Below are positions 11,319 through 22,870 of a DNA stretch of 64,000 nucleotides, one piece after another. Both the position numbers and the translations under genes were made by a program. The DNA comes from Monarcha castaneiventris obscurior. Lineage: Eukaryota > Chordata > Aves > Passeriformes > Monarchidae. The stretch's first letter is position 1. Every line of letters begins with the position of its first letter. The notes beneath the pieces are model-generated. The model had not been told where the DNA came from, did no database searches, and saw only the letters and a list, made by a program, of their open reading frames with translations. The stretch lies in assembly GCA_026261815.1 (NCBI GenBank), contig JAMPIT010000484.1, positions 8,406,501 to 8,470,500 on the forward strand. The letters are read 5' to 3'.

Positions 11319-13729
11319 TACCTTTTGTTTTCTGAGCAGTTTGTATATCATCAAGGTTTTGAGCTGCAAGCACAGAAGGCCATACAAATAAGATCAAGGC
11401 AGCTGCACAAGTTTTACGCACTTTAATTAAGTTGTAGGGCTTCAAAGGAATTTGGCTCCAGTTTCTGATGCTTCCATGCCCTGTCTTCTGTGCCAGTGTG
11501 GATGTTAAATCATGCAGAAATGGAGCGTGACCTAACTTTCATGTCAGTTGATCTGGCTATAGCTGTTTTTGTGTAACTAATTTAAAAAGATTGATTGTTG
11601 GTTAATTACATTAATGAACTGAACCAACATGGGCACAGACCAGAGCTCAGCAGTCTCCTAAATAGTCATTACGAACAGACATCTATCTTTTCACCTGCTT
11701 GTACAGCTTCCTGTTGGGTGGCAGAGTGTGTGGAATCATAATTCTGAAGGTTAAACGACTTAGGGACGTAATCACAGCCTGTTCACCTCTGCTACCCCTC
11801 TGCCCATATGGCCCTGCTCGTCACAGTCAAAGTCCATTTGGACAAAGTGTCTGTTGAAAGGTCTCCAGGACAGCAAGTCTGGTGGTTTCAGCTGGGTTCC
11901 TGGCAAATGCCAGAGTGCATTACAAATCCACCAAAGTTCCCTGTTGAAAGGATTCTCTAAATTTAAACAATTTTGAAATAACTTCTTTCCCAATTAGGGT
12001 GATTCATGTTTATCAAGGTGAAAGTGTAATAAGCAGAACAATTCACTCTTCTCTCTAGCCAGCTCATGAATATGAAGAAAGATTGAATCGATAATACATT
12101 TCTGTAATTAAATTGGTAAGGTAAAATGATCGAGTTCTTGTTTTAGCAAGCAGTCAATGGAAAATGCATTTCTGTGTGTTTCTCAATGTTGGCCTTGCAG
12201 ACATTCACCACTCTTACGTGGGAGCTGTGCAAATGTTGCCTGCCACACAAGAGCTTACAAAAGTACTTTAAGAAGTTAATAAAATGTTTGAGAGAGGGAT
12301 ATTGGTACATTTTCTAACCTAACTTGAAAATATTACATAGTTAATAAAGGCAATGGAGTGCATTTTATTTTATGGTTAAGTTTGTGGACATACTATTATA
12401 TTTCCTTTGCCATTATTAGCACATCTGTTTGCCAGATTTAGTCAAACCAGGAAGGACTTCAGCTGAAGTTATTACGGGTGTTGCCACTGGCTTGAGTGGA
12501 AAGAGAACTGGAGCAGGGCTGGGTATTATGAAAAATGGTGAGAAAAATCCTATTTATTTGGGAAGTCAAGAATAACAGTATTTTTGCACTGGTAGCCTGG
12601 GAGAAGAGTTAGTCTGTATAGGCTGTTGTCAAAATCTTCAAAGGTGTCAGTGCTGCTACCACAGTGTTCTGCAAAGCCTGATCCAACAGCTGCTGGAACC
12701 AAGGCGTTGTTCAGTCCCCTTTGGGTGATGTTGTAGGTGCCCTATGAAGTCTGATTTTCAAGGAGGCTGTTTACTTTCATGAAACCATTTTGTATCCCAA
12801 ATTCAACACTTAAGTGGGGGAAGTAAGTCAAAGAAAAATGGGACTGACCTGCAGTCATATGCTACATGCTGAAAATCTGCTTTCTTCGTTTTCAGCTCCC
12901 TCACTGATATGTCATTGAAATGGTTTGAGGTGACAAGGGAAGAGACTTAATACTGAGGGGTTTTTGGAGACTGGTACTGCTTCCCCATTGTCCCAGAGAC
13001 TTCTATGGACTGTTGAGGGGTGAACATTTGAGTGGTTGCACAAGGGATTTCAGGCATTGGTTCATGACCCCTTAAAAAAACTTTAAATGAGAGGCAAAGA
13101 AGTTGTGAAATTACACATATGCAAATGGTGTTAAATTGTGGTTTTATGTAAGATCTTCGGTTTCAAGCTAATTGAAAGACAGAGGCCACTGCTGCAGGAG
13201 GAAAATATGAAAATAAAACTATACGGAAACATAAAAGTGTTTCTGATCAAGTAAAATTCTGTTTCTGTTGAATGCTTTATTTTGTTCCAGTCACATAAAT
13301 TACCATCTTTGAAATACTAAAACTCCCACAATCAGATTTTTATAACAGAAAATAATTTACATTTAAAAGGTTTAACTGAAGCAGCTAAACCTAAGTGATG
13401 AATGTGCACATTTGGCAATAAAACAGGGAAACAGCCCATGTTTTGGAACCCAAAGCTGCTATATATAATTTTAATTTTATAAAGAACTAAATTCAGTCTA
13501 GTGAGTGGTACAGGTATGCACTGACATATTTGCTAGTTTCTGGGAAATGTATTCTTAAGGGTATAAAGCACTGACACAGAGCCTTGGAAATTTCCTTTAG
13601 CACTGATGGATTCTGCGATGAGAAGCAGTGTGGCTTGAATGCATTTCATCCTCCACAGAAACTTATGAACTTGGTCACATTGCCATCATCAGAAACCATT
13701 TCTTTCTGAGTGCAGTAGCACCTCTCTTC
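11319..13729. other. Unique non-coding DNA, no gene recognised
   Basis: Unique sequence, AT-rich in 12050-12420 and 13050-13500. The only sizeable open frame (73 codons, minus, 11772-11993) has no recognisable domain. No repeats or RNA genes were recognised. Confidence 0.55.
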
Positions 13730-13734
13730 CATCT
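13730..13734. repeat. Left target-site duplication of outer LTR
   Basis: The pentamer catct immediately precedes tgtggtgggttgaccctggc and is repeated exactly at 15976-15980. Confidence 0.75.
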
Positions 13735-14217
13735 TGTGGTGGGTTGACCCTGGCTGGACACCAGGTACCCACCAAGGTCACTCTATCAATCCCCTTCCTG
13801 AACTGGACAAGGGAGAGAAAATACATCGAAAGGCTTGTAGGTACAGATAAGGATGGGGAGAGATCAATCACCATTTACTGTCATGGGCAAAACCTGACTT
13901 GGGGAAATTAATTTAATTTATTACCAATCAAATCAGAGTAGGGTAATGAAAAATAAAACCAAATCTTAAAACCACCTTCCCCTACCCTCCCCCCTCCCCG
14001 CCCCCCTTCTTCTCGAGCTTTACTGCATTCCTGATTTTCCCTCCTTTCTCCCTTCCAGTGGCGCAGGAGGATGGGGAATGGGGGCTGTGGTAACTTCATC
14101 CTACTTGTCTCTGCTGCTCCTTCCCCCACAGAGGAAGGACTCTTCATGTTCCTCCCCTGCTCCAGTGTGCGATTCCCTCCCACAGGGGACCAGTAGACCT
14201 GCTCCAGCGTGGGCTTC

Positions 14218-15510
14218 CGTCATGGTTTGACACTGGCCAAACGCCAGGCACCACAACAGCCACTCACTCACCCTCCCCTACCACAGCTGGCAGAGGAGAG
14301 AAAAAAATTAACGAAGCGTTCATGAGTTGAGATAAGGGCAAGGAGAAAACACTCCAAGGGCAAAACAGGCTCAGCTTAAAGGTACAAAGTGAGTTTATTA
14401 CTAACAAAATCAGAGGAGGAAAATGAGAAGTAGAATAAACACCTGAAAAACACCTTTTCTTCCCCCAATCCCTCCCTCCCTCCCACTAACAGTGCAGGGA
14501 GACAGGGCATGGGGGTTTGGTCAGTTCATCACCCAAGGTTTTCTTCTGCTGCTCAGGAAGAGGAATCCTTCCCCTGTGAGACCGTGGGGTCCCTCCCACA
14601 GGAGACAGTTCTCTGTGAACTTCTCCAGCGTGGTTCCAATCCCACGAGCAGCAGTCCTGCCAAACACCCTCCCACGGGCACACAGTCCTCCCAAACCTGC
14701 TGCAGCGTGGGTCACTCTTCCACGGGGTGCAGTCCTCCAAGGACAGGCTGCTCCAGCCGGGAAGCAGGGCCCCCTCTGTCCACCAGCTCTGCCACTGGAT
14801 CACAGCCTCCTCCAGGAATCCACCCACTCTGGCACGGGCACCTCCCCCACGGGCTGTGGGTGGATCTCTGCATCCCCCGTGGATCCCCAGGGGCTGTGGG
14901 TGGATCTCTGCATCCCCCGTGGATCCCCACGGGCTGTGGATGGATCTCTGCATCCCCCTGTGGATCCCCATGGGCTGTGGGTGGATCTCTGCATCCCCCG
15001 TGGATCCCCACAGGCTGTGGATGGATCTCTGCATCCCCTGTGGATCCCCATGGGCTGTGGATGGATCTCTGCATCCCCCGTGGATCCCCATGGGCTGTGG
15101 ATGGATCTCTGCATCCCCCATGGATCCCCAGGGGCTGCAGGGGCACAGCTGCTTCACCATGGTCCTCACCATGGCCTGGCAGAGGAATCTCAGCTCTGGT
15201 GCCTGGAGCACCTCCTGCCCCTCCTTCTCCACTGACCTTGGTGTCTCCATGTTGTTCCCCTCACATGTTCTCACCTCCTCCTCTTCTCTGGCTAGGAAAG
15301 AACTGTGCCCCCAGTTTGTTTTGATTTTCTTCTTAAATCTGTTCTCACAGAGGCATTACCATCATCTCTAACTGGCCCAGCAGCATGCCCATCTTCAGAG
15401 CCATCAGGGATTGACTCTGCTGGACATGGTGGAACCTTCCAGCAGCTTCTCACAGAAGCCACCTCTGTGGCCCCCCAATACCAAAAACCAGGCTGAGCAA
15501 AAGCAACACA
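14218..15510 (-). mobile_element. Inner LTR nested in the outer LTR
   Basis: It starts at about 14218 (gtcatggtttgacactgg) and ends with gcaacaca at 15510. It shares blocks with the outer LTR (ctccagcgtgg, actgaccttggtgtct, cttctcacagaagcc), so the two are related families. An AATAAA on minus (14399-14394) sits near the expected 3' end. A possible 4-bp duplication ttcc lies at 14215-14218 and 15511-15514, but the exact left border is uncertain by one base because the expected terminal TG appears mutated. The LTR is about 1.3 kb because of an internal 40-bp tandem array. No retroviral coding region is seen. Confidence 0.7.
14851..15131. repeat. 40-bp minisatellite, seven units, inside inner LTR
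   Basis: Units start at 14851, 14891, 14931, 14972, 15012, 15052 and 15092; the third has one extra base. A degenerate partial copy continues from 15132. Each unit begins gggctgtggatggatctctg (or ...gggtggatctctg) and ends with a gtggatcccca-type block. Units differ at only a few positions. Because 40 is not a multiple of 3, a frame cycles through all three phases every 120 bp. As the unit lacks stops in most phases, several frames on both strands stay open for over 200 codons. None of those is a gene. Confidence 0.95.
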
Positions 15511-15640
15511 TTCCACCCCTCACCTCTGTGAATCACATATTTTAGAATTATCATCAAAACCAAGGACACACAGTTTTTTTCTAGCCACTATGACAGCTTC
15601 CCATGAGGTCTCAGCTTTCTTTGGGCATCCCCTGCCCCAC
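15511..15640. other. Unassigned segment between inner LTR and outer LTR tail
   Basis: After the inner LTR ends, about 130 bp (including AT-rich sequence near 15535-15580) do not resemble the part of the outer LTR expected here. The recognisable outer LTR tail resumes near 15645 (cctccatgggctgcagggg). The segment could be a diverged or lineage-specific piece of the outer LTR or a remnant of another insertion. Confidence 0.4.
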
Positions 15641-15975
15641 TGTGTTCCTCCATGGGCTGCAGGGGCACTGCTCCCTCACCATGCAGCAGCTCCTGCGCTG
15701 ACCTGGGTATCTGCAGGGCTGTGTCTCACATCTCACTTCTCTCTCTGGCTGTAGTTGCTTTTGCATAGAGTTTTATCCCCCTCCTCAAATCTGCTTTCCC
15801 AGAGGCCCCACCCCTGTTTTTGATAGGCTTCAGCCTTGGCCAGTGGTGGATCCATCCTGGAGCTGCAGGAATTGGCTGCACTGGACATGGGAGAAGCTTC
15901 TGGCAGCTTCTCACAGAAGCCCCCCCCCTGTAGCCCCCCCCTGCTACCAAACCCCGGCCACACAAACTGAATACA

Positions 15976-15980
15976 CATCT
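15976..15980. repeat. Right target-site duplication of outer LTR
   Basis: An exact copy of catct from 13730-13734, directly after the terminal CA of the outer LTR. Confidence 0.75.
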
Positions 15981-18900
15981 TTAAATGATGAAAGAGGAGA
16001 CAGAGACAGTATTTTCATTCTGCAGGAATCTTGTCATCATTCTAGAAGAGATTGCAGCAGTTGTCTAAAAGGGCCACAAAATAGCCACAAAAATTAGAGA
16101 TAATGATTTCCCTCTCAGAATAACTGGTATGTAAGGCTTGTTTTCCCCCCCTCACACGCATTCCTGATTTATCTTTTCTTCTCCCCTACTCCCTGCATTA
16201 AAGGGGGAGTGGGCCATTGCTGCTATAATGCTAGAGCAGAGAAGATATATTTCAGTTTTATGCTCTCCTCAGATGTACTCAGACGTATGGAAGAAATATC
16301 TTACAGGTGTTTGTATTCTTGCAGAGGCTCCAGAGAAATGAAAACCCTCCGTATTCCAACAATAATCTTTCCCTCGACCTTAGTGTGCTTTTATATCTCA
16401 CATGGGAGACTGAGTCTTGCCATTAGTGGAGTCGGTGAGAAAATGGGTGGAAGTTTCAGCAAAATGAGGATGAGACCCTGGTTGTTAATTGTGAAGCTTC
16501 AGGGCCTCATCATGGGAGAAGCTGTGCACAGCTTTGTACAGAACAGTACTCGGCCCACTCTGACTGAGCCAGATGTTTCTTGACATCTACAAGATTTGTC
16601 TGGGGGATTTGGTCCTTCCTCTTATTAATATCAGAAAGTAAACTAGCTTTATATTGCCCTTCATATCAGACCTTTCAGGGGTCTCCTATCCTTTTAATTT
16701 AGCCTGGGTCTCAGAGGAAACAACCCAGTAAAAACACACTGGTATCATGATTAGTAAGCACATTTTATATAATTACGATGTTGGCATCTCAGGGGGCAAA
16801 TGAAAGTTTGTGCTGTCCCTTTAACAAGACAATTTGATAATCGTCTTAGCATTTTCTCTTTCGGCTGATAATATTTCACACAATTTTACTTTGTAAAATA
16901 TTCCTAAAGGGAGGCTTAAGCAATAATGCACAGATTATGGAAATGACTCTCATTAAATATAGGGAGAGACTTTAGCAAAGCCATGAACTGCTTCGAAACA
17001 TGTAACCCCCATTAGGACCTTCATTTAAATGTTTATTCACAGAGCAGTAAATGTTTATTATAGAACATTTTATTGAAACATAAATTAAAGAACCCTAATT
17101 ATACATATCACAAGTGTTCAAACAATATGCATTTATCAAGACTTAATGAAAGATTAGAGGTGAGGGGAAATGCAATTGTGCTTTCATTTGCATCTCAGCA
17201 ACACCAAATTTGCACAAAAATACCTGGAAAGTGACCCTGATGGAAGGCAAAGGCACAGGGTCTCAAGGCAGGTGTTCTCCAGCTGTCCCTGAGCATACCT
17301 TCCAAAGTAACTTCAGAGGCACCTTCACTGGTCATTCCCATGTGTGAAAAAGGCTGGGGACTGCCAGGGTTTGGGGTTGTTTTTGCAGAGTAATGGTTGC
17401 TGCTCCTGCAAGTCTGCCCATCCTTCCCTGTGAGTGCTGGAGAGGGGATGGACAATGAATAATGGCAGGTGATGGTTCTTGGCCTGACCTTCCAACCAGC
17501 ATGCATGGACCCTCGTTCCTAGACTTGCAGACCAACTTAGAGGTCAGGAAATACAAGTTCAAGGAATCATGCAACCTTTATTTCCATTTAGTTTATTCAT
17601 TTGCTGCCTTTCAGAGGATCTCTTAAGAGATGTTCAAGAGATGTGGATTTGGATCACTACTTCCAACAAAACAGGTTTAGTACCCTCATTATTGTGCCAG
17701 TTTTCTTGGGTTTGGGGCTGAAGGGGAGGGGTTGGCACTTTTCTTGCAAATGCTAAAGTTGCCTTCAGCCGTGGAAGTTACAACTACAGATATCAAGTGG
17801 GTTTAAAAGTCTTTCTGTGCTTTTTTTCATTAGGTCTACATCCCTTTTCTAGCTCACCCACAGCTCATTTCTTTAAACTTCATAGCAGTTGACATATGCA
17901 TTATTTATTGAGAATGCTGAATGTGCACATTTCTGAATCTACATGTTTAAAGATGTACTCTGCTGCGAGTCCCCCACTTGGTTTGGCTTCTGATATATTT
18001 GCAAATTCTCTTCATTTTCTTGCTTTCCAAAGTACATGTTTTCTGTGCTGAGCAAGTATCTTGATACTTACTCTTTCAGAGGCAAATCCATGGAATAAAT
18101 GTTGGTAGGGATCATTGCAAAGCTTTATTTTTCCTCCTAAGGGTGTGTGTACAGCACAGTGCAATGCAGATTTACACAAGTGTCAAAGGGCCCTCACGCT
18201 CCAGCTTGGTAGCACATTGACAGCCTATGTGACCTTCTCTCCCAAGATTTGTTCCAGTTTCTTGTTTTCCTTCTTTGCAATTTCTTTCTGCACAACATTT
18301 TTGATTCATAGAATTTTGACCACTACCTTCATTCTATCAATAGCTTCAACCCTCCCTGTTCCCTGGTGGCTCTTCTAGTCCGTCCCCACATCTGTCTCTG
18401 CTGTTTCCTCTGCTGCTGCCCTGGGCTTTCTGAGACAGTCATGGATTTCCCTGTCCTTCTCTTGCAAGCATCAGTCTGTTCCCCTGTACATCCTGCTCCC
18501 GAGCCTGGCAGTCTGTGCCACTCCTTTCCATCTGTATCACGTCCTTATGTTCCTCACGATGACAGAAAAGCAAACTCCAGCTTTGTGTTTTAATAAATCA
18601 GAGCCAAAGGTGTTACTAGAGTGTGTCAGTCCGTGCAGCCTCCCCGGATTTGGAGCAATCCTCACCCCCAGCACAGCAGAGCTGCCAGCTGGGGCAGCAA
18701 CGCCAAGGGCCTGCATCTGTTCAGCCTTGTGCACAAGGCTTTAGTAAAGCTGGAAAAGAAAGTGCTGATTCCTTGAAATGGGACGTTTTTGTAGGAAAGG
18801 AATGTGTTTCCTGTCATGTTTTATTATTTTATAAAAATTAGCTCCTTTAAAGTGATCTGTCTTTGACTAATTTATAACTCCTGAAATGGGGGAAAAGACA

Positions 18901-21900
18901 GTACTAATGCTGGCAGTAATTTTGAAGGCTGTGAAAACGGAGTGTTTGAATGGTCCAAAACTCTATTCCTAATGTTGGATAGGACTTTTTAAATTTTTTA
19001 AATTTGTTTCTCCATCTGAAACCAATTCAGGACTCAGAAAAACATCAAGAACTCATAAATACTCACTGAATAGGAGCTGTTTTCCCACGTAGATGTCTTT
19101 GCCAGGACTTGCAGGTCAAGGGCCCTGTAAGTGGGCTTTCAGTGCCTGGAAAGAGCAGTTGTACCAAGTGTGCCTGTGGCTGGTGACACGCTGGATTTTC
19201 GGGGACAGCAGAGGGAGCGTTTTCTGCTAATGAGCTGTGGACATACAGGCAGGGCTTTTCATGGAATAACTTTGTAACAGGGATAATTGAGCAGTTAATC
19301 AAGAATAGCAAACAAGGGCTCCATGGAAGCCCAGTTTACAGAGAGGACAAAATTGCCCTATTTTTCATGTGGCTATCTCTGTATTATGGCTGATTTTCTT
19401 TATAGCCCTCTAACAGTCTTACTTGCAGAATGGTTATTAGTTTGGAATTTCTGGTAGTTTAGAAGAAGAATTATCACAGCCTCCCATAGGAAGCCCCCAT
19501 CTCTGTAATGGACAGGACACTTTGCAGCAAGTGAAGTCTTATCTGAAAACCACCATCCTTTTTCTCAGCTATCTGGCTGGTGGGGGTCTCCTGGCCAGCT
19601 GGTCTATGCTGCCTGGAGCTGCTAATTCCCTTCCTGCCCTTCCTCCTGCCTGGCCACAGCCACAGCAGATCACAGCTTTTCCTGTCCTTGCTGCACCATG
19701 AGACTGTGGAAACCCTCAACTGCCAAGCTTTGACTGTAAAAAGAATGAAAAGTAACAAGGGAAAGGATTAAGCTGCTGAAAGGCATCTGGTTTTGCTGTG
19801 TGAAGGCACAGCTCAGCCATGTTCTGCTTTTGCAGATGTAGGGGGAACAGCCCTTCCTTTGCCAAGGTTTTGGCAGCCCCCCCATCCCCATGCTCAGGGT
19901 TGCATGACCCTTTGCCAGCTTTTATGTATTCATCCTGTAAGAACATTTATTGCTAATAGACCCTGGGTGCTGAGGAGCTCCTGTACAGACTATTATCTCT
20001 CTTTCAGCTGGAACTGAGCTTTGTTGCACTGCTAACCAGCACAGCAGCTGAATGAACACAACATAATGTTCATGAATTATTGCAGGCAACGTCCATGTCC
20101 TCCCCCATGGTGTATGACAGGGTCATCTGCTCTTCACTATTCTGGTCTACCTGGGAAATCTCTTTCAGTGTCTATTTTTGTCTAGTATTTTCACTTTAAA
20201 TCCAGTACTGTGGTGACACATTGGTTATTTGACCATAATTCAGTATATAAAACCAGCCATAACCAGGAACATTTCTTTCTGCATGTCCTTGAGTACTGAA
20301 GTAAAACTCACCTGACCTGAATGCTTGTTTCTCCAACAACTCATGCTCCGGGTCTTTTGGCTGAGACTTTCTGGGCATTTTGCAGCCCTGGTTTACTGGA
20401 GAGTGACTTTAGTCATGTAATCCCACAAATGCCTGTGATGTGGCCAGATTAGGGCAGTGATGGGTGAGTGTGCTCCAGAGTGCCCATGAGCAGTCCTGTG
20501 CTCCCACAGTCCCGACTGGAATGCCATGGAGCTCATTAGAGCATCGTCTTGGTGCAGTGGGAGGCCAGAGACATCACACCCTGGCTCTGGCTCATTAGTT
20601 CCCTGTGGCACTACAGATTTGTTCCTTGCAGTACATTTTCTAATGCCCTTGTCATTCTGGGTATAAAGGTCTTGAAGAAACTTCTCTTACAAGTAATTTT
20701 GCATCACTTGATAATTCTCACCATTAGGAGTTTCACAAACTGAGATTTCATTTACAATGTGAAGCAGAGGGAGCTGCAGTCCCAACCCTAGAAAACTGTC
20801 AGTCTAATAATTTTAATTTTGAAGGCCTTATAAAATCCAGCTCCCACAGCCTCCTTCCAGCTACTGTTGTTCTAGATATCCCTGGCTGGAAATCTTGCCC
20901 CCAGTATCAGAGGCAACTAGTGGGGGCTCAGACACCTTTAACACACAGTGCCCCCCACCTGGGGACATCTGCTGCATCCTCATGTTGTCACTGTTGTCAC
21001 ACCCAGCACGTCAGTGTCCTGCTTCCTCCATCAGTGCCTGACAAGCAGTGAATGGGGCTAAGCAATGCAAGCGTGTGCCTGCATTTTTCTACCCTGATGT
21101 GGGTGATATTGATTGGTCCATTAATGTAAATGTCTTGGCTGTTGCATGTTGCTTTTCTCATTTATTAATCAAAATGCAAAATTAGGGGAAAGCAATTTTT
21201 TAGAAAAAAATGAAATACCATCAACAATGGTTGAATACAGCCCACTGGAATGTGATGGGGCTGTCTGCCACCCACCAGGCATGAGGACCCCCACAATAAC
21301 TGGGGAAAAAAATTGAAATGCTTTATTTTGACAATTTTGGTCAATGTTTAGATGTTTTCTGTTCAAGCAGTGTTTTGATGGAAGATTTGCCTAAATCTGT
21401 TTGTTTCATTAAAAAAAAAAAGCATCCCACTATTTTATTTGCATCTGACATATTTCAGTCAATTGCAAATGGTTTTTTTGGATGTGCAGTTTTTTGCTTT
21501 GCTTGGAAAACAAATGGGAGGAAGCAATTTTAATTTGTGGGCACCTTGAAGTTATTTTTGCTACTGCCATTTATGGAGACCTCCCTGTAGCCAGCAGTGG
21601 ATGCGAAACAGTGAGACATAAACAAAACATCCAGGACGTGAATATTCCCACTGAACCAATTCACAGGTTGGAAATTGAGCTGGTGCTTAAGTGCCTTGGT
21701 GGATTGAGGCTTTAGCAGGAGCAACTAGTACTGAGGAGTAAAAGTGATCAATTAAAGATCTCCTAATGAATCAAAATATCAGCCACTCCAAGTTGAGAAG
21801 GCCAGAAGCTGAAAGGCAGATTAGAGGTGTGAAATCTCCCTGTTCAGTGTTTCTGACTACGTGGTAGCCACAGCTCTGTGCTGCTTGTATTTTTTGGTAA

Positions 21901-22727
21901 AACTGAAGAGCAGGAAAATATGCGAGACACTGTTGCTGATCCTGTTTGTTTCTGTTGTACAAACAGTGGGGAGAATCCAGATATTTATTTATTTTCCCTA
22001 CACCGAATTTAAAAAAAAAAAGGATGGCTGAAAAGATTATTCTCTTTTAAATTGATTGGTGTTACCCCAAACCTTGGGAATATTCATTTGTGTAGTAAAG
22101 GTGACTAACCCCTGAGAACGTCCCCACTGATGCCAAGTGGCCCATATACTGTCATAAACACTTTTTCTTCTTCTTTTTTTTTTCACACTGATCATAAGAG
22201 CACGTTTTGGGTAGAAGATCACATCAGGCTCATTCATTACCTGCTGTGCTGGTCTGTGCATCTGCAGTGCAGCATCTCTGCACTGAGCTTTGGACTACAT
22301 CCCTGCGTGCTTTCTGATACTCCAAATCATCTGTCACAGGTATACAGATCTTCTCCTGTGTGTGTCCTGGAACACTGGGCACCAGAGATAAAAATTACTC
22401 TTAAAGGTGGCCAGACTTCTGGGGAATATGGTTGTTGATAGCTGATACTAGATTTTTTGTATATCATCAAGAGAAATTCCTGCAAATTGATACTTGTAGC
22501 AAAACTATCACTCCTTGTAGCTGAAGAGAAGGAAACTGACTGGCAGATGAATTGACTCTATTCTGATTATAAATTTAAGATCTAATGAGAACCACAGGGG
22601 TGAGACACTAGTGAAATTTTACAGTACCCCTGCAAACTTTAATCTACACTTGTATTTTTCTTGAAAGTTTGTCCAAAAGTGAAAATTCAGGCCTAGGGCT
22701 GCTGAAGACCATCTTTAAAGTTGCTTT
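15981..22727. other. Unique non-coding DNA, no gene recognised
   Basis: Unique sequence alternating AT-rich stretches and GC-richer stretches (18340-18740, 19480-19900, 20400-20640). Open frames up to 124 codons (16209-16583) have no recognisable domain. No repeat family was identified. A regulatory-looking stretch at 16690-17210 is listed separately. Confidence 0.55.
16690..17210. promoter_or_regulatory. Possible conserved enhancer-like element
   Basis: About 500 bp of AT-rich but complex sequence, free of simple repeats, with a perfect POU octamer ATTTGCAT at 17186-17193. It also has an atatgcat motif near 17127 and many TAAT/ATTA cores (for example ctaattatac near 17095). This is the most enhancer-like stretch in the window by texture. 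Conservation and function are inferred, not seen. Confidence 0.28.
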
Positions 22728-22870
22728 GTGGTTTTGAGCAATACATCATACAAGCAGTGATGTTCAGATGATACATTGCACTAATACATCACAGGAGCAC
22801 TTTCGCTCTTATGATATATTAGTATAATACACTATCAGAACACTATCACTGATATATTACTCAAAAACAC
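22728..22870. repeat. 143-bp imperfect palindrome (long hairpin)
   Basis: The outer arms 22728-22747 and 22851-22870 are inverted copies (17 of 20 positions). The inner arms 22775-22798 and 22805-22828 are inverted copies (19 of 24, all five differences being transitions). They surround a 6-nt loop (22799-22804). Between them, 22748-22774 and 22829-22850 pair less well with gaps. This fits a palindromic MITE-type DNA element or a transcript hairpin. I see no obvious flanking target duplication and no known microRNA sequence. Confidence 0.75.

Larger units (their letters stand above)
13735..15975 (-). mobile_element. Outer solo LTR (probably ERVL-like), split by a nested LTR
   Basis: The ends are TG (13735) and CA (15975, in gaataca), flanked by a perfect 5-bp duplication. 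A 5-bp TSD is typical of class III (ERVL) elements; the family name is not certain. The two halves, 13735 to about 14218 and roughly 15640-15975, match the start and end of an LTR I recognise as common in songbirds. On the minus strand an AATAAA signal lies at 13922-13917, near the 3' end, so the LTR reads on minus. No internal retroviral coding sequence is present. The G/C-rich pyrimidine tract 13976-14012 is part of the LTR. The element is interrupted by the inner LTR at 14218. Confidence 0.75.

Noticed and set aside
14486..15371. Very long open frames (up to 271 codons) on both strands suggesting a repetitive protein
   Set aside because: They are produced by the 40-bp tandem array inside the LTR. 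All phases are open on both strands, the peptide repeats cycle through registers, and the sequence context is an LTR.
20242..20255. TATA-box-like tatataaaa
   Set aside because: No initiator, CpG enrichment or following exon; AT-rich DNA yields such strings often.
20526..20590. tRNA-like text (gagctcattagagcat) suggesting a tRNA gene or tRNA-derived SINE
   Set aside because: No B-box (GGTTCGA-type), no complete cloverleaf and no 3' tail; the resemblance is confined to part of an A-box.
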